Below, piece after piece: positions 55,855 to 64,000 of a DNA stretch of 64,000 nucleotides (position 1 is the stretch's first letter; every line of letters starts with the position of its first letter). Source of the stretch: an uncultured bacterium (GTDB lineage: Bacteria > Bacteroidota > Rhodothermia > Rhodothermales > UBA10348). A program made the position numbers and the translations under genes. The stretch lies in assembly GCA_938018055.1 (NCBI GenBank), contig CALIKL010000020.1, positions 17,175 to 81,174 on the forward strand. The letters are read 5' to 3'. Below the pieces are notes generated by a model that did not search any database, had not been told where the DNA came from, and worked only from the letters and a program-made list of their open reading frames with translations.

Positions 55855-56478
55855 ATGGTAGCCGGAGACATTCCCCAGCAGGATCTTGAGGTAGCCATTA
55901 CGGCCCTGGCCCGCTCGCTCAGTGTGTATCGATTGCTCCAGGAGATCGGACATGGGACCGAACGCATATCCTCCATTGTGGGTGCCCTTAAGGAGTACTC
56001 CTATCTGGATCAGGCCCCGATTCAGGAAGTCGACATCAATAAAGGAATACGCAACACGCTCATCATCCTGAATTCGAAGTTGAAAGAAGGTGTCGAAGTG
56101 GTGGACCGACTGAGCGATGACTTACCTGCGATCCTTGCCTATGGCAGCGAATTGAACCAGGTCTGGACCAACCTGATTGACAATGCAATCGCCGCCATGG
56201 ACGGGAATGGCCTTTTGACCGTGGAAAGCCGTCCAGCAAATGGTGGAGTGGAGATCGTCATCCAAGATTCTGGACCTGGCATTCCTGAGGCGATTCAACA
56301 CCGTGTCTTTGATGCATTTTCTACGACCAAAGCTCCGGGGGATGGGACGGGTCTCGGCCTTCACACGTGCTATTCCATTGTGGTGAACAAGCACAAAGGA
56401 TCGTTGACGCTGAGCTCTGAACCTGGCAAAACCGCTTTTCAGATCTGGCTGCCCTCGTCCGTTGAGGCACGTGATTAG
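55855..56478 (+). CDS. Histidine kinase ATPase domain, separated by in-frame TAA
   Basis: 207 residues holding the end of the DHp region (about 1-50) and a complete HATPase_c: N box NQVWTNLIDNAIAA (101-114), G1 DSGPGIP (138-144), F box FDAFSTTK and G2 GDGTGLGL (162-169). It is in the same frame as the preceding gene, 21 bases after that TAA, so it is the missing half of one PAS kinase. It has an ATG of its own at 55855 but no visible Shine-Dalgarno. It could be made separately if reinitiation occurs. Confidence 0.82.
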   Translation: MVAGDIPQQDLEVAITALARSLSVYRLLQEIGHGTERISSIVGALKEYSYLDQAPIQEVDINKGIRNTLIILNSKLKEGVEVVDRLSDDLPAILAYGSELNQVWTNLIDNAIAAMDGNGLLTVESRPANGGVEIVIQDSGPGIPEAIQHRVFDAFSTTKAPGDGTGLGLHTCYSIVVNKHKGSLTLSSEPGKTAFQIWLPSSVEARD

Positions 56479-56670
56479 CAGTCTCAATGGCCGCCCGCTT
56501 CCCATGGAAAAGGGGCCGATCGAATCGATTATCCGGGGGTGGGGTGATCCTTCGGGTCTTGAACGGCAGGACAGCGAGCTCTCACTGAAACGAATTGGTG
56601 ATTTGAAACCCTAATAAGAGCCTCCGCCGCCGGCATGGCTCCCTCTGTTGTCCAGCACCTGATACGCCCC

Positions 56671-57090
56671 ATGAGATATTTGCCACTTCTGATAGCGCTG
56701 ATCCTGATTGGATGCAGCTCCGATGCTGACAACGGTATGATTACGGGTCCGGTCACGGAAGAACCGGATAATCAAACACCGACCGTAGTGAGCTTCTCCA
56801 TGCAAGTGCAGCCCATTTTTGCTGCTTCCTGTGGTGGCTCAGGTTGCCATGTTGGTGGATCGGCCAGCGGCGTAAACCTTGCTTCATGGTCTGCGACCAT
56901 GGCCAGCAATGGATCACAGTACGGCGGCCCGTCCGTCGTGGCAGGCAGTGCTGCTAACAGTCCTCTGGTTGACAAATTGGGCTCCTCGCCCCGGTTTGGT
57001 TCTCGCATGCCTCTCGGACGGGCCGCCTTGACGTCTTCGCAAATTGCTTCTATTTCCAGTTGGATCAATGACGGAGCTCCCAACAACTGA
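56671..57090 (+). CDS. Lipoprotein with CX4CH heme-like motif
   Basis: 139 residues from the ATG at 56671. Lipobox LIGC at Cys15. The heme-type motif is Cys54-x4-Cys59-His60 (SCGGSGCHVGG), not the canonical CXXCH, and a Met ligand candidate follows in FGSRMPLG. The SQIASISSWINDGAPNN end is typical of cytochrome c domains found in Bacteroidota lipoproteins. Likely an electron carrier or a cytochrome-related protein; heme binding with this spacing is uncertain. Its last 23 bases overlap the YceI gene. Confidence 0.78.
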   Translation: MRYLPLLIALILIGCSSDADNGMITGPVTEEPDNQTPTVVSFSMQVQPIFAASCGGSGCHVGGSASGVNLASWSATMASNGSQYGGPSVVAGSAANSPLVDKLGSSPRFGSRMPLGRAALTSSQIASISSWINDGAPNN

Positions 57091-57655
57091 CGGCCTGCGT
57101 GTCCGCTGGTACCTGGCGCTTCTCGTCGCAGCATGGGTCTGGATCATCCTGATTCCACCTCAGGCGGAGGCGCAAGCCTGGTACGCAGAAACGGGCCACG
57201 TTGAATTCCTGTCCAACGTGCCTCTGCACGATTTTATCGGTACATCAGACGTCCTGACCGGACGGATTGACCTGGCCGAGAACACCGTGGATTTCTTCGT
57301 CGACCTCAATACACTGGATACCGGTATCGGTAAGCGGGACAAGGATATGCGAAAGACCCTCGAGACGGACGATTATCCCTTTGCAGAGTTCTTCGGCACG
57401 CTCCTTACGGCAGTTGATCCAGCTGCGGAAGGTCCCCAGCCCGTTGAGGTGGAAGGCGACTTTACCATACACGGGATCACGCGTACCATTCAGGTACCCG
57501 GGCAACTCACATTCTCAGAGGAAGGATTACGGATTGAAGCCTCCTGGACGCTACTCTTGGAGGACTATGAGATCCAGCCCCCGCGTTTGCTCTTCCTGAA
57601 GGTAGACGAAGAGCAAGCCATAACCATTGACATCTTGCTGACACCCGAATCATGA
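57068..57655 (+). CDS. YceI-family periplasmic protein
   Basis: 195 residues from the ATG at 57068 (MTELPTTDGLRVRWYLALL), signal peptide to AEAQ. The lipocalin-like YceI fold is marked by GTSDVLTGRIDL, TLDTGIGKRDKDMRKTLE and VEGDFTIHGITRTI. YceI proteins bind isoprenoid quinone-type lipids in the periplasm. Overlaps the previous gene by 23 bases and the next by 4 (ATGA), so the three are one translation-coupled operon. A TTG at 57044 is a less likely start. Confidence 0.9.
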   Translation: MTELPTTDGLRVRWYLALLVAAWVWIILIPPQAEAQAWYAETGHVEFLSNVPLHDFIGTSDVLTGRIDLAENTVDFFVDLNTLDTGIGKRDKDMRKTLETDDYPFAEFFGTLLTAVDPAAEGPQPVEVEGDFTIHGITRTIQVPGQLTFSEEGLRIEASWTLLLEDYEIQPPRLLFLKVDEEQAITIDILLTPES

Positions 57656-58515
57656 CAAGAACCTCCCGCCTTACCGCTTTCGCTCTGTTCGTGGCGGCCC
57701 TCGTGACGGTTTCGTCTGCTTCGGCTCAGATGCAACGGACCCGTTCGGCTCAGCAGCCCGTCGATGAGTTGTTCTGGTCCCACGCGATCATCGTCTTGCC
57801 CTCGACGACCCAGCTCGGAAAGGGGGATCTGGACTTCACCATCCACCACACGTTTGGTCCCGTCTCAAGCGGTCTGAATGACCTGTTTGGATTGGACCTG
57901 GCTGCCAATATCCGCTTCGGGCTTGATTACGGGGTAACGGACCAGGTCATGGTGGGCGTGGGGAGATCCCGTTTCGACAAGATCCTGGATTTCCGCGCCA
58001 AGGCGAACCTGCTGCAACGAGACGGATGGCAGGTGGCCGGATACTACAATGCGGCAGCCGAAACAACGGAAGATGGCCGGGATCTGGCCGATCGGATGTC
58101 CTATCACGGATCCGTACTGATCGGCAAGCGCGTGACAGATCAATTGACAATCCAGCTGGCCCCCGGTTTTTCCCGGTTCGTGTATGCTCCTGACCAGGAC
58201 GTATTTGGTCAAGGGATCCAGACCAGCTTGAACAATCATTACTCGTTGGGAACGGCCGTTCGTTACGAAGCGCGGGAGAACGTCTCATTCATCGCAGAGA
58301 TGATCACCCGGGTCGGCGATGTATCAGGCGGCACGTACAATGTGGGCTCATTTGGCGTGGATCTGGAGACGGGGGGCCACGTGTTCCAAATGTTTTTCAC
58401 GTCGTCACAGTGGATTACGCCTCAACACGCCGTGGCATGGTCCAGGACCCCCATGGCAGATGGCGATTTTGGATGGGGCTTCAATGTACACCGTGTGTTT
58501 GGCACCGGGCGATAG
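57652..58515 (+). CDS. DUF5777 beta-barrel protein
   Basis: 287 residues, signal peptide ending SASA|Q. A beta-rich outer-membrane-like barrel with LDFTIHHTFGPVSSGLNDLF and VFQMFFTSSQWITP, matching DUF5777 (Bacteroidota). Aromatic-glycine alternation supports membrane strands. Function unknown; DUF5777 occurs with YceI and cytochrome-like lipoproteins, as here. Start codon overlaps the yceI stop. Confidence 0.83.
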   Translation: MTRTSRLTAFALFVAALVTVSSASAQMQRTRSAQQPVDELFWSHAIIVLPSTTQLGKGDLDFTIHHTFGPVSSGLNDLFGLDLAANIRFGLDYGVTDQVMVGVGRSRFDKILDFRAKANLLQRDGWQVAGYYNAAAETTEDGRDLADRMSYHGSVLIGKRVTDQLTIQLAPGFSRFVYAPDQDVFGQGIQTSLNNHYSLGTAVRYEARENVSFIAEMITRVGDVSGGTYNVGSFGVDLETGGHVFQMFFTSSQWITPQHAVAWSRTPMADGDFGWGFNVHRVFGTGR

Positions 58516-58777
58516 GTGGCTTTTTCTGGCTGCCATCGGTGGCAGACGCAAATAGAAAGGCCTCCGTTTTTCGGATTGTGGATGAAGTCGGTTCTGGAAG
58601 GGCTTTTCCGACAAACGCCATGCTGCACATTGCAGAACCGGTTCATAGTCGCTGGGTAGAGTAAGCCAGATCAGACTTGAACCACCCGGTAGGCCAATGA
58701 GAATTGCGTCGGAGGAGTCATCCAATGATCGGGTTTTGATGGGCGGGGTGCAATGGGCGGCGCCCCGCCGTCATTGG

Positions 58778-61648
58778 TCAGGGCAATTCCCTGATTCGCA
58801 CGTCCCGCCACGCCACCGTGCGACCGGCCAGGTCGGGGTCTCCAATGGAGTGCACCTGCAGGCCAATGAACCCTTCTGCCGTCATTGAGTCGATCAGGTC
58901 GGCGGCAAGGACGCCGTTGACCCACGTGCGGATGTGATCACCGCGCGCTTCGATGCGGTAGTGATTCCATTCGCCTTGTCTGAAAGCCTGCTGCGCCGCG
59001 GTCCGGTTGCGCAGGTTGAACAGCCAACCGCGACGTCCTTCTTCGTAAATCCCGCCGCTCCACGCGCGGTCCGATGGGTCGATTTCGACCTGATACCCAT
59101 GCACGCGGCCGTTCTGGTATTCGGGGAGACTGTTTGAGCGAATCTGGATACCCGAATTAAGCAGCGGATCGACCCGGAATTCCAGCTCCAGAACAAAATC
59201 GCCGTAGCGCTTATCGGTCGTAAGGAAGGAGTTCGGCGTATCGGGAGTCGATGTGCCGACAATGATGCCGTTTTCGACTTCATAGGTCGCTTCGCCACCC
59301 AGCTGCGTCCAGCCGCTCAGGTCGTTGCCATTGAAAAGGGGCGTCCAGTCCGTCTCGGTTTCGGTTAGCGTTTGGGCCGTCCAAGGCGTATCGGGCGCTT
59401 CTTCCTGCCGAACAGCGGCTACCTGCTCTTCCGTGACCGGGCCACTCTGGTTCGTCCACGCATTGCGGATGTAGGTCAGCGCGTCGGCGATCTGTTGATC
59501 CGAAAAATCGAGCTGGCGCACGCCCGGCATATGGTCGACCACGTCCGGCGCGGCATACGTCGCACCATCGATATCCATGGGTCCTTCGATCCCATCCAGC
59601 ACCAGCCGCGCCAGACGCTTTTCATCCTGCAATACCCACTGGGAGCGAAGCAGGGGAGGGGCAACCGACTGCAGGCCAGCGCCATCATTGCCGTGGCAGT
59701 TTGCGCAGTAGAGCTCGTACGTCTCACGCCCTCGCTCAAAGCTGGGCTCGAAAGCGGCCGGTAGCAGGCGGACCTGATCCAGGTCCTGCACCAGCGCCAT
59801 GCCGGCGGCATGCTCCACGGCGCCAGCAATCACGCCGCCTCCCGTAGTATCCAGGAAGTCTTGTTCCTGATCTTCGAGCGCGCCGATGATGGCGTCCACG
59901 ATGTAGGCATCATCAGGATGCGCCGCGGCAATGCGCAGCTGGGCGCCCCAGGCGCGATTTCGAAGGGTTGGATCTTCCGCGATATCCCCCAGAGCTCCAG
60001 CAACGTAGCGTGCGACGATGGGGTCGCCGTCCTGGCTCATGAACTCAAGGGCAATCAGTCCCCGGGTCCCGTGAAGGGATGCCGCGACCCGCGCGGCCGC
60101 GGAGCGGACGCGCGGGTCGTTGTCTCGGGAGCAGGCACGAAGCGTTCCGTCACTCACCCGGTCGAGTCCTTCCAGCGTCCACAGGGCATGTATGCGCGTT
60201 CGAGCGTCCCGGGCTCCGGTGGCCAAGGCTTCCAGCGCCGTCTGCATTTCGGTGGCGTTGCGCTCGATGAGCAAGCGCTGCGCGGTGTCGCGCCACCAGC
60301 CGTTCTCGTGCATCAGGTGCAGGACGAGTTCTTCGTTGGATGCGGCGGAAAGGTGCGGTTGTTCGCCCAGTGGCGCATCGGCCCAGCGCACCCGGTAGAT
60401 GCGACCCAGCCCGAGCGGGGAGTCCAGCTCGCGCATATCGATCTGACGCTGCAGGTACTCGGTCAAATACGTGCTGTGCTGGATCACGCCGCGGTACATG
60501 TCCAGGATGAACAATGAGCCGTCGGGCGCTGTGAAGCCATTCACGGGTCGGAAACGCTCGTCCGTGGCCGTCAGGAATTCGGTCCCTTCGCCTGGTCCAT
60601 TGACCCCGGTGATGCGGCCATCTTCCTCGGACAAGACCACGCGCTTGACCAGATTGGCCGCGGTTTCCTGCACAAAGGCGTTGCCCCGGTATTCTTCGGG
60701 AAACTGATCGCCGCGGTAAATGACCGGACCAGCGGCTGAGGTCACATTCACCAGGCGTCCGGATGCGTCCAGCGTGCCGGGTCGGTACCCGCGATTCACG
60801 CCTGGGGTTACGCGACGAGGCCACACGCGCGCCCCGGCCCGCGCTTCGCCGTACACGCGCCGATCGCCTGTCTGCCGATGCGGGTTGTACGCGAGCGCCC
60901 CCGGCGTCATGTCATCGACCTGGAGAATGGTACTGTTGTGGTTGTAGAAGAGCCGCCCCCAGTCATCCTGCGTGATGCCCCACTGACCCCGGTACTCCGT
61001 CTTCTCTTTCTCCCAGATGCCGTCGCGCAATCGATAGCGGGTGTCGGACTTCGCATTGTAGATCCAGTTGTCGAGCCCTAGCATCAATCCGTTTGGTTGG
61101 TGCTCCGGGTTGCCGCCCACGGCATACGTGGAATCGACTACCGTCATTTTTCCGGCTTCATATCCATCGCCCGTACGCTCCACGTAGTAGAGATTGGGCG
61201 GGACCGCGACGAGGATGCCGCCATCATATACCGCCACCGCGCGGGGCAGGAAAAGGCCGTCCAGGAAGGTGGAAGACGTCTCGTACGAGCCATCGCCGTC
61301 CGTGTCACGAAGCGACACGATGCGTCCGGCTGGATCACCCGACTTGTCGCCCTCGGTGGTCCACATGTAGTCGCGCATCTCGACCCCCCACATGGCGCCA
61401 TCTTCGTCGAACGCCAGCGCCACGGGATCGACCACATCCGGCTCGCTCGCCACAATGTCCACGGCGAAGCCTTCTTCAATCTCAAAATCCTGCAGTGCCT
61501 CAGCCGCCGCTCTGACAGGTGCTTCGGGAATGTCCGACGGGTCGACGATATCGACGTCCATCGGGGCATCGCCGTTGGGCGACGAGGTATCGGGTTCGCT
61601 TCCGCAGCCGGCAGCGAGGATCAAGAAGGCGAAAAGGTAACGGCGCAT
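58778..61648 (-). CDS. PVC-type propeller/HEAT/cytochrome c lipoprotein fused to 3-keto-disaccharide hydrolase domain
   Basis: 956 residues. Lipobox LAAGC at Cys15. An N-terminal glucose/sorbosone dehydrogenase-like propeller (about 55-420; VDPVALAFDEDGAMWGVEM, NGLMLGLDNWIYNAKSD) is followed by HEAT-like repeats (about 430-610), a cytochrome c domain with CXXCH at 648-652 (CANCH) and Met707 in DHMPG, and a C-terminal DUF1080/3-keto-disaccharide hydrolase domain from about 767 (DWTPLFNGNDLSGWTQLGGE). Likely an outer-membrane or periplasmic lipoprotein that oxidises sugars and cleaves 3-keto-glycosides. Substrate unproven. Confidence 0.88.
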   Translation of the reverse strand: MRRYLFAFLILAAGCGSEPDTSSPNGDAPMDVDIVDPSDIPEAPVRAAAEALQDFEIEEGFAVDIVASEPDVVDPVALAFDEDGAMWGVEMRDYMWTTEGDKSGDPAGRIVSLRDTDGDGSYETSSTFLDGLFLPRAVAVYDGGILVAVPPNLYYVERTGDGYEAGKMTVVDSTYAVGGNPEHQPNGLMLGLDNWIYNAKSDTRYRLRDGIWEKEKTEYRGQWGITQDDWGRLFYNHNSTILQVDDMTPGALAYNPHRQTGDRRVYGEARAGARVWPRRVTPGVNRGYRPGTLDASGRLVNVTSAAGPVIYRGDQFPEEYRGNAFVQETAANLVKRVVLSEEDGRITGVNGPGEGTEFLTATDERFRPVNGFTAPDGSLFILDMYRGVIQHSTYLTEYLQRQIDMRELDSPLGLGRIYRVRWADAPLGEQPHLSAASNEELVLHLMHENGWWRDTAQRLLIERNATEMQTALEALATGARDARTRIHALWTLEGLDRVSDGTLRACSRDNDPRVRSAAARVAASLHGTRGLIALEFMSQDGDPIVARYVAGALGDIAEDPTLRNRAWGAQLRIAAAHPDDAYIVDAIIGALEDQEQDFLDTTGGGVIAGAVEHAAGMALVQDLDQVRLLPAAFEPSFERGRETYELYCANCHGNDGAGLQSVAPPLLRSQWVLQDEKRLARLVLDGIEGPMDIDGATYAAPDVVDHMPGVRQLDFSDQQIADALTYIRNAWTNQSGPVTEEQVAAVRQEEAPDTPWTAQTLTETETDWTPLFNGNDLSGWTQLGGEATYEVENGIIVGTSTPDTPNSFLTTDKRYGDFVLELEFRVDPLLNSGIQIRSNSLPEYQNGRVHGYQVEIDPSDRAWSGGIYEEGRRGWLFNLRNRTAAQQAFRQGEWNHYRIEARGDHIRTWVNGVLAADLIDSMTAEGFIGLQVHSIGDPDLAGRTVAWRDVRIRELP

Positions 61649-61704
61649 GACGCTCGGGATAAGTTCTGAGGGGAACCTACGTCAGGCGCAGCATCGCTGC
61701 TGAC

Positions 61705-62064
61705 CTATCGACGAAATCCGCCGAAGCGATCCATGAAAACGGCACCTAGAGGCGTGAGGGCTCCGCGGACGTCGTCATTGACCGGACCGTAGATCGCAAA
61801 AGAGCGAAGGGTGACGAGGCCCATGAAACGCTCGGCAAAATTGGCACCGAAATTACCCAAGTGGACCAGTGTGGCTTCGTTGTCGGCGTAGCGCTCCTGG
61901 ATGTGCACTTCGGAGCCGTCATCCATGACATACCAGTCGTAGGTCATGCAGCCACCTTCGGCGCGCGTGTGCTCGACCATCTCGTTCATGAGGTCGCGGA
62001 ATTGCTCGAGATGGCCGTCATTGACGGTGAGTTTGAGGTTCCAAGAGATGTTTTGCATGGTCAT
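61705..62064 (-). CDS. Antibiotic biosynthesis monooxygenase (ABM) domain protein
   Basis: 119 residues with the ABM ferredoxin-like fold: SWNLKLTVNDGHLEQFRDLM, then EGGCMTYDWYVMDDGSEVH and RYADNEATLVHLGNF. Dimeric quinol/heme-independent monooxygenases of this family are common in Bacteroidota. Catalytic residues cannot be assigned here. Divergent from the aldo/keto reductase gene; a shorter start at Met3 is possible. Confidence 0.82.
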   Translation of the reverse strand: MTMQNISWNLKLTVNDGHLEQFRDLMNEMVEHTRAEGGCMTYDWYVMDDGSEVHIQERYADNEATLVHLGNFGANFAERFMGLVTLRSFAIYGPVNDDVRGALTPLGAVFMDRFGGFRR

Positions 62065-62189
62065 GGCGGGTACTACTCTTTTGGGTATCGGGGGCCAAAA
62101 GGTGCGCGCTGGTGGGCAGGATTCAAAATCGCACGGAGAGTACCTTGGGCGGACGAACCGTTTCCGAGAACTGACACCCGCTTGGCTCC

Positions 62190-63161
62190 ATGCCGAATTA
62201 TGATGACATGATCTATCGCCGCTGTGGCAAAAGTGGCTTGCGACTGCCCCTGATTTCTCTTGGGTTGTGGCACAACTTCGGGGATGTGGACGATCTGGAT
62301 GTGTCGCGCGACATGATCCTCTGCGCCTTCGAGGCAGGCATCACGCATTTTGATCTGGCCAATAACTACGGCCCGCCCCCCGGTTCAGCTGAAACCAACT
62401 TCGGCAAGATCCTGGCGCAGGACCTGGCCTCGCATCGTGACGAGCTGATCATTTCCTCGAAAGCCGGCTACCGCATGTGGGACGGTCCGTACGGAGAATG
62501 GGGGTCACGCAAATACCTGGTGGCCAGCTGCGATCAGAGCTTGAAGCGGATGGGCCTGGACTACGTGGACATCTTTTACTCCCATCGATTTGATCCGCGC
62601 ACGCCGCTGGAAGAGACCCTGGGCGCGCTGGACTACATCGTTCGAAGCGGGCGCGCCCTGTACGCTGGGATTTCCAGTTATGGCCCGGAAGAAACGCGGG
62701 AAGCTGCGCGCATCCTGCGCGAATTGGGAACGCCGTGCCTGATTCATCAGCCCAAATATTCCATGTTTGATCGGTGGATTGAAGAGGGTTTAACAGACAC
62801 CCTGGAAAACGAGGGCATGGGATGCATTCCTTTCTCGCCGTTGGCGCAAGGCATGCTGACCAATAAATACATCAATGGGATTCCGGCACATTCGCGCGCC
62901 GCAAAAGAGCACGGTTTCCTGCGCCCCGAAGCGCTGACCATGGAGCGGGTGGATCAGATCCGCTCGTTGAACGACATGGCGGCCGAGCGCGGTCAGTCGT
63001 TGGCGCAGATGGCGTTGCAGTGGGTTGCGAGGCTGGATGTGGTTACGTCTGTACTGATTGGGGCGAGTCGCGTGGCGCACATTGAGGATGCCCTGGGCGT
63101 GCTGCAGGCCCCGGCTTTTTCAGACGATGAACTCGCGGCGATAAATAACATATTGCGGTAA
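62190..63161 (+). CDS. Aldo/keto reductase (YghZ/Gpr-like)
   Basis: 323-residue NADPH-dependent TIM-barrel reductase. The catalytic tetrad can be placed at Asp and Tyr in HFDLANNYGPPPGSAE, Lys in IISSKAGYRMWDGPYG and His in DIFYSHRFDP. The insert MWDGPYGEWGSRKYL and FDRWIEEG match the L-glyceraldehyde-3-phosphate reductase type, which detoxifies L-GAP and methylglyoxal. SVLIGASRVAHIEDAL holds the cofactor-binding end. Cytoplasmic. The start codon is 125 bases from the divergent ABM gene. Confidence 0.92.
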   Translation: MPNYDDMIYRRCGKSGLRLPLISLGLWHNFGDVDDLDVSRDMILCAFEAGITHFDLANNYGPPPGSAETNFGKILAQDLASHRDELIISSKAGYRMWDGPYGEWGSRKYLVASCDQSLKRMGLDYVDIFYSHRFDPRTPLEETLGALDYIVRSGRALYAGISSYGPEETREAARILRELGTPCLIHQPKYSMFDRWIEEGLTDTLENEGMGCIPFSPLAQGMLTNKYINGIPAHSRAAKEHGFLRPEALTMERVDQIRSLNDMAAERGQSLAQMALQWVARLDVVTSVLIGASRVAHIEDALGVLQAPAFSDDELAAINNILR

Positions 63162-63480
63162 AACAAGACGGCTTTTGGCATGGTGCCACCCACGGCGCTG
63201 TTCGGACTCATTAAGGCGCACGATGATATCCGCATCCGTTTCCATCTCGTGGCCGAGTCGTCCGGAAAACTCAGTCAGGTGCTTGTATCCCGCCCCCAGA
63301 TTGCGGGTGGCTGAGAGCTCGAAAGCACTTGGAATATCCAGTGAACATTGATCAGCGGCGGATCAGGCCGTTTTTAACTCGGTTTCAAGGCCCGTAACTC
63401 GACCCGGGAGTCCGCTCCTGGAAGGGTCCGATATCCGGATGATTACCCCACGTCGAACACCAACTTACTTGATTGCACAC
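63162..63480. other. Intergenic region between aldo/keto reductase and azurin genes
   Basis: 319 bases. A minus-strand frame (about 63120-63362) has no internal stop and reads protein-like (LGAGYKHLTEFSGRLG) but lacks a start and overlaps the reductase end; I assign no gene. A short plus-strand frame (63180-63314) is also unsupported. No clear terminator or promoter was found. Confidence 0.5.
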
Positions 63481-63981
63481 ATGCGTACTCTCTCCAACTC
63501 ATTCTTCGCTCTGCTTTTTGCCAGCCTCATGATGGTTGGCTGCGGCGGCGAATCCGCTGACACGGCAGCTGCTGACGACGCAACCGAAGAAATGGCCGCT
63601 GACGCTATCGTCATCGAAGCCAACGACATGCTTCAGTTCACGGTTACCGAATTCACGGTCACCGAAGGTGAAGAAGTCACGGTTGTTCTCAAGAACGTCG
63701 GCCAGATGGCCAAGGAAATGGGCGGCCACAACATCGTCTTCCTGACAGAAGGTGCTGACGTTCAGGCCTTCGGCGTTGCCGCTGCAGGCGCTGGCGAAAC
63801 GGCGTACATCCCTGCCGACATGGCTGACTGGGTAATGGCAAGCTCCGAGCTGCTCGGTCCAGGCGAAGAAGCAACAGTCACGTTCACGGCTCCTGCTGCT
63901 GGCACGTACGAGTTCGTCTGCTCCTTCCCGGGTCACTTCGGTACGATGCGCGGCGTCATGACGGTAGAAGCCGCCATGTAA
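63481..63981 (+). CDS. Azurin-like cupredoxin lipoprotein
   Basis: 166 residues from the ATG at 63481 (MRTLSNSFFALLFASLMMVG). Lipobox VGC at Cys21, then an acidic Asp/Ala-rich linker. The type 1 copper site has His83 (GGHN), Cys147, His152 and Met156, exactly the C-x4-H-x3-M spacing of azurin (CSFPGHFGTM). A lipid-anchored periplasmic electron carrier, probably serving a nitrite or other terminal reductase. An upstream start at 63439 would add 14 residues before the signal and is unlikely. Confidence 0.93.
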   Translation: MRTLSNSFFALLFASLMMVGCGGESADTAAADDATEEMAADAIVIEANDMLQFTVTEFTVTEGEEVTVVLKNVGQMAKEMGGHNIVFLTEGADVQAFGVAAAGAGETAYIPADMADWVMASSELLGPGEEATVTFTAPAAGTYEFVCSFPGHFGTMRGVMTVEAAM

Positions 63982-64000
63982 TCGTACGCTGTGGTGCCCA

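Noticed and set aside
54411..56478. TAA read as an amino acid throughout this genome
   Set aside because: Many intact genes in the window end at TAA with no downstream continuation (for example tenI-like at 34440, ssb at 19893, azurin at 63981), so TAA is a working stop.
58742..58770. GC-rich hairpin just after the large lipoprotein gene
   Set aside because: Stem is good (10 bp with one wobble) but no T-run follows on either strand, so I do not call a terminator.
63120..63362. Minus-strand protein-like frame at the end of the aldo/keto reductase
   Set aside because: No start codon in a sensible position, overlaps the reductase, and no known family; treated as noise.
1..64000. CRISPR array, prophage, insertion sequence or integrated element
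   Set aside because: No spaced direct repeats, integrase, transposase, phage structural or terminal-repeat signatures were seen.

Overview
The window looks like chromosome from a moderately GC-rich member of the Bacteroidota/Rhodothermota (FCB) group. Supporting signs are a type IX secretion C-terminal sorting domain (38723-39961), a TonB of the Bacteroidota type, golvesin-domain amidase and DUF5777/YceI envelope genes, LVIVD-repeat propeller proteins, many lipoproteins and M16/M19/amidohydrolase exoenzymes. The species cannot be named from the sequence. I see no rRNA, CRISPR array, integrase, transposase or prophage block. One tRNA (Met, CAT anticodon) is present.

Layout. 1-5 kb: peptidoglycan-related genes (amidase-like protein, AmpG-like permease, SpoIID-domain protein). 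5-13 kb: housekeeping genes (accD, tsaB, an EF-G paralogue, SGNH-TPR protein, tRNA-Met, holB, orphan GroES-like protein). 13-21.6 kb: glycosyltransferase, a long intergenic region with a putative 30-aa microprotein, purF, a CNNM-type membrane protein, a sodium symporter, ssb and mazG. 21.6-26.3 kb: three consecutive amidohydrolase-superfamily genes, two of which lack the HxH metal motif, plus a lone EutN/CcmL-type shell-vertex protein. 26.5-31.4 kb: orphan Phd/YefM-like antitoxin, Ycf46-like AAA+ ATPase, class I FBP aldolase and a FAD oxidoreductase. 31.5-35.3 kb: a thiazole/thiamine operon, thiO-thiS-thiG-tenI-like-thiD. 35.5-45.2 kb: TonB, APC permease, class IV aminotransferase, two secreted propeller/T9SS proteins, an SSS symporter and an M14-type deacylase. 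45.3-54.4 kb: a minus-strand run with DUF3465, M16 protease, selO, greB-like, ABC exporter, M19 dipeptidase and a small membrane protein. 54.4-56.5 kb: an nrtS-like gene and a divergent PAS histidine kinase, each interrupted by an in-frame TAA. 56.6-58.5 kb: an overlapping cytochrome-like lipoprotein/YceI/DUF5777 operon. 58.7-64 kb: a large propeller-HEAT-cytochrome-3-keto-disaccharide hydrolase lipoprotein, ABM monooxygenase, aldo/keto reductase and an azurin lipoprotein.

The genes read mainly as ordinary core metabolism plus a heterotroph's envelope and peptide/sugar scavenging equipment. The most unusual places are the paired nonsense-interrupted genes at 54.4-56.5 kb, the orphan microcompartment vertex protein beside the degenerate amidohydrolases, the TenI-like protein in the position of ThiE, the electron-transfer lipoproteins near the right end, and the AT-rich intergenic region at 14.6-15.1 kb. 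I found no clear multi-gene defence or mobile system.
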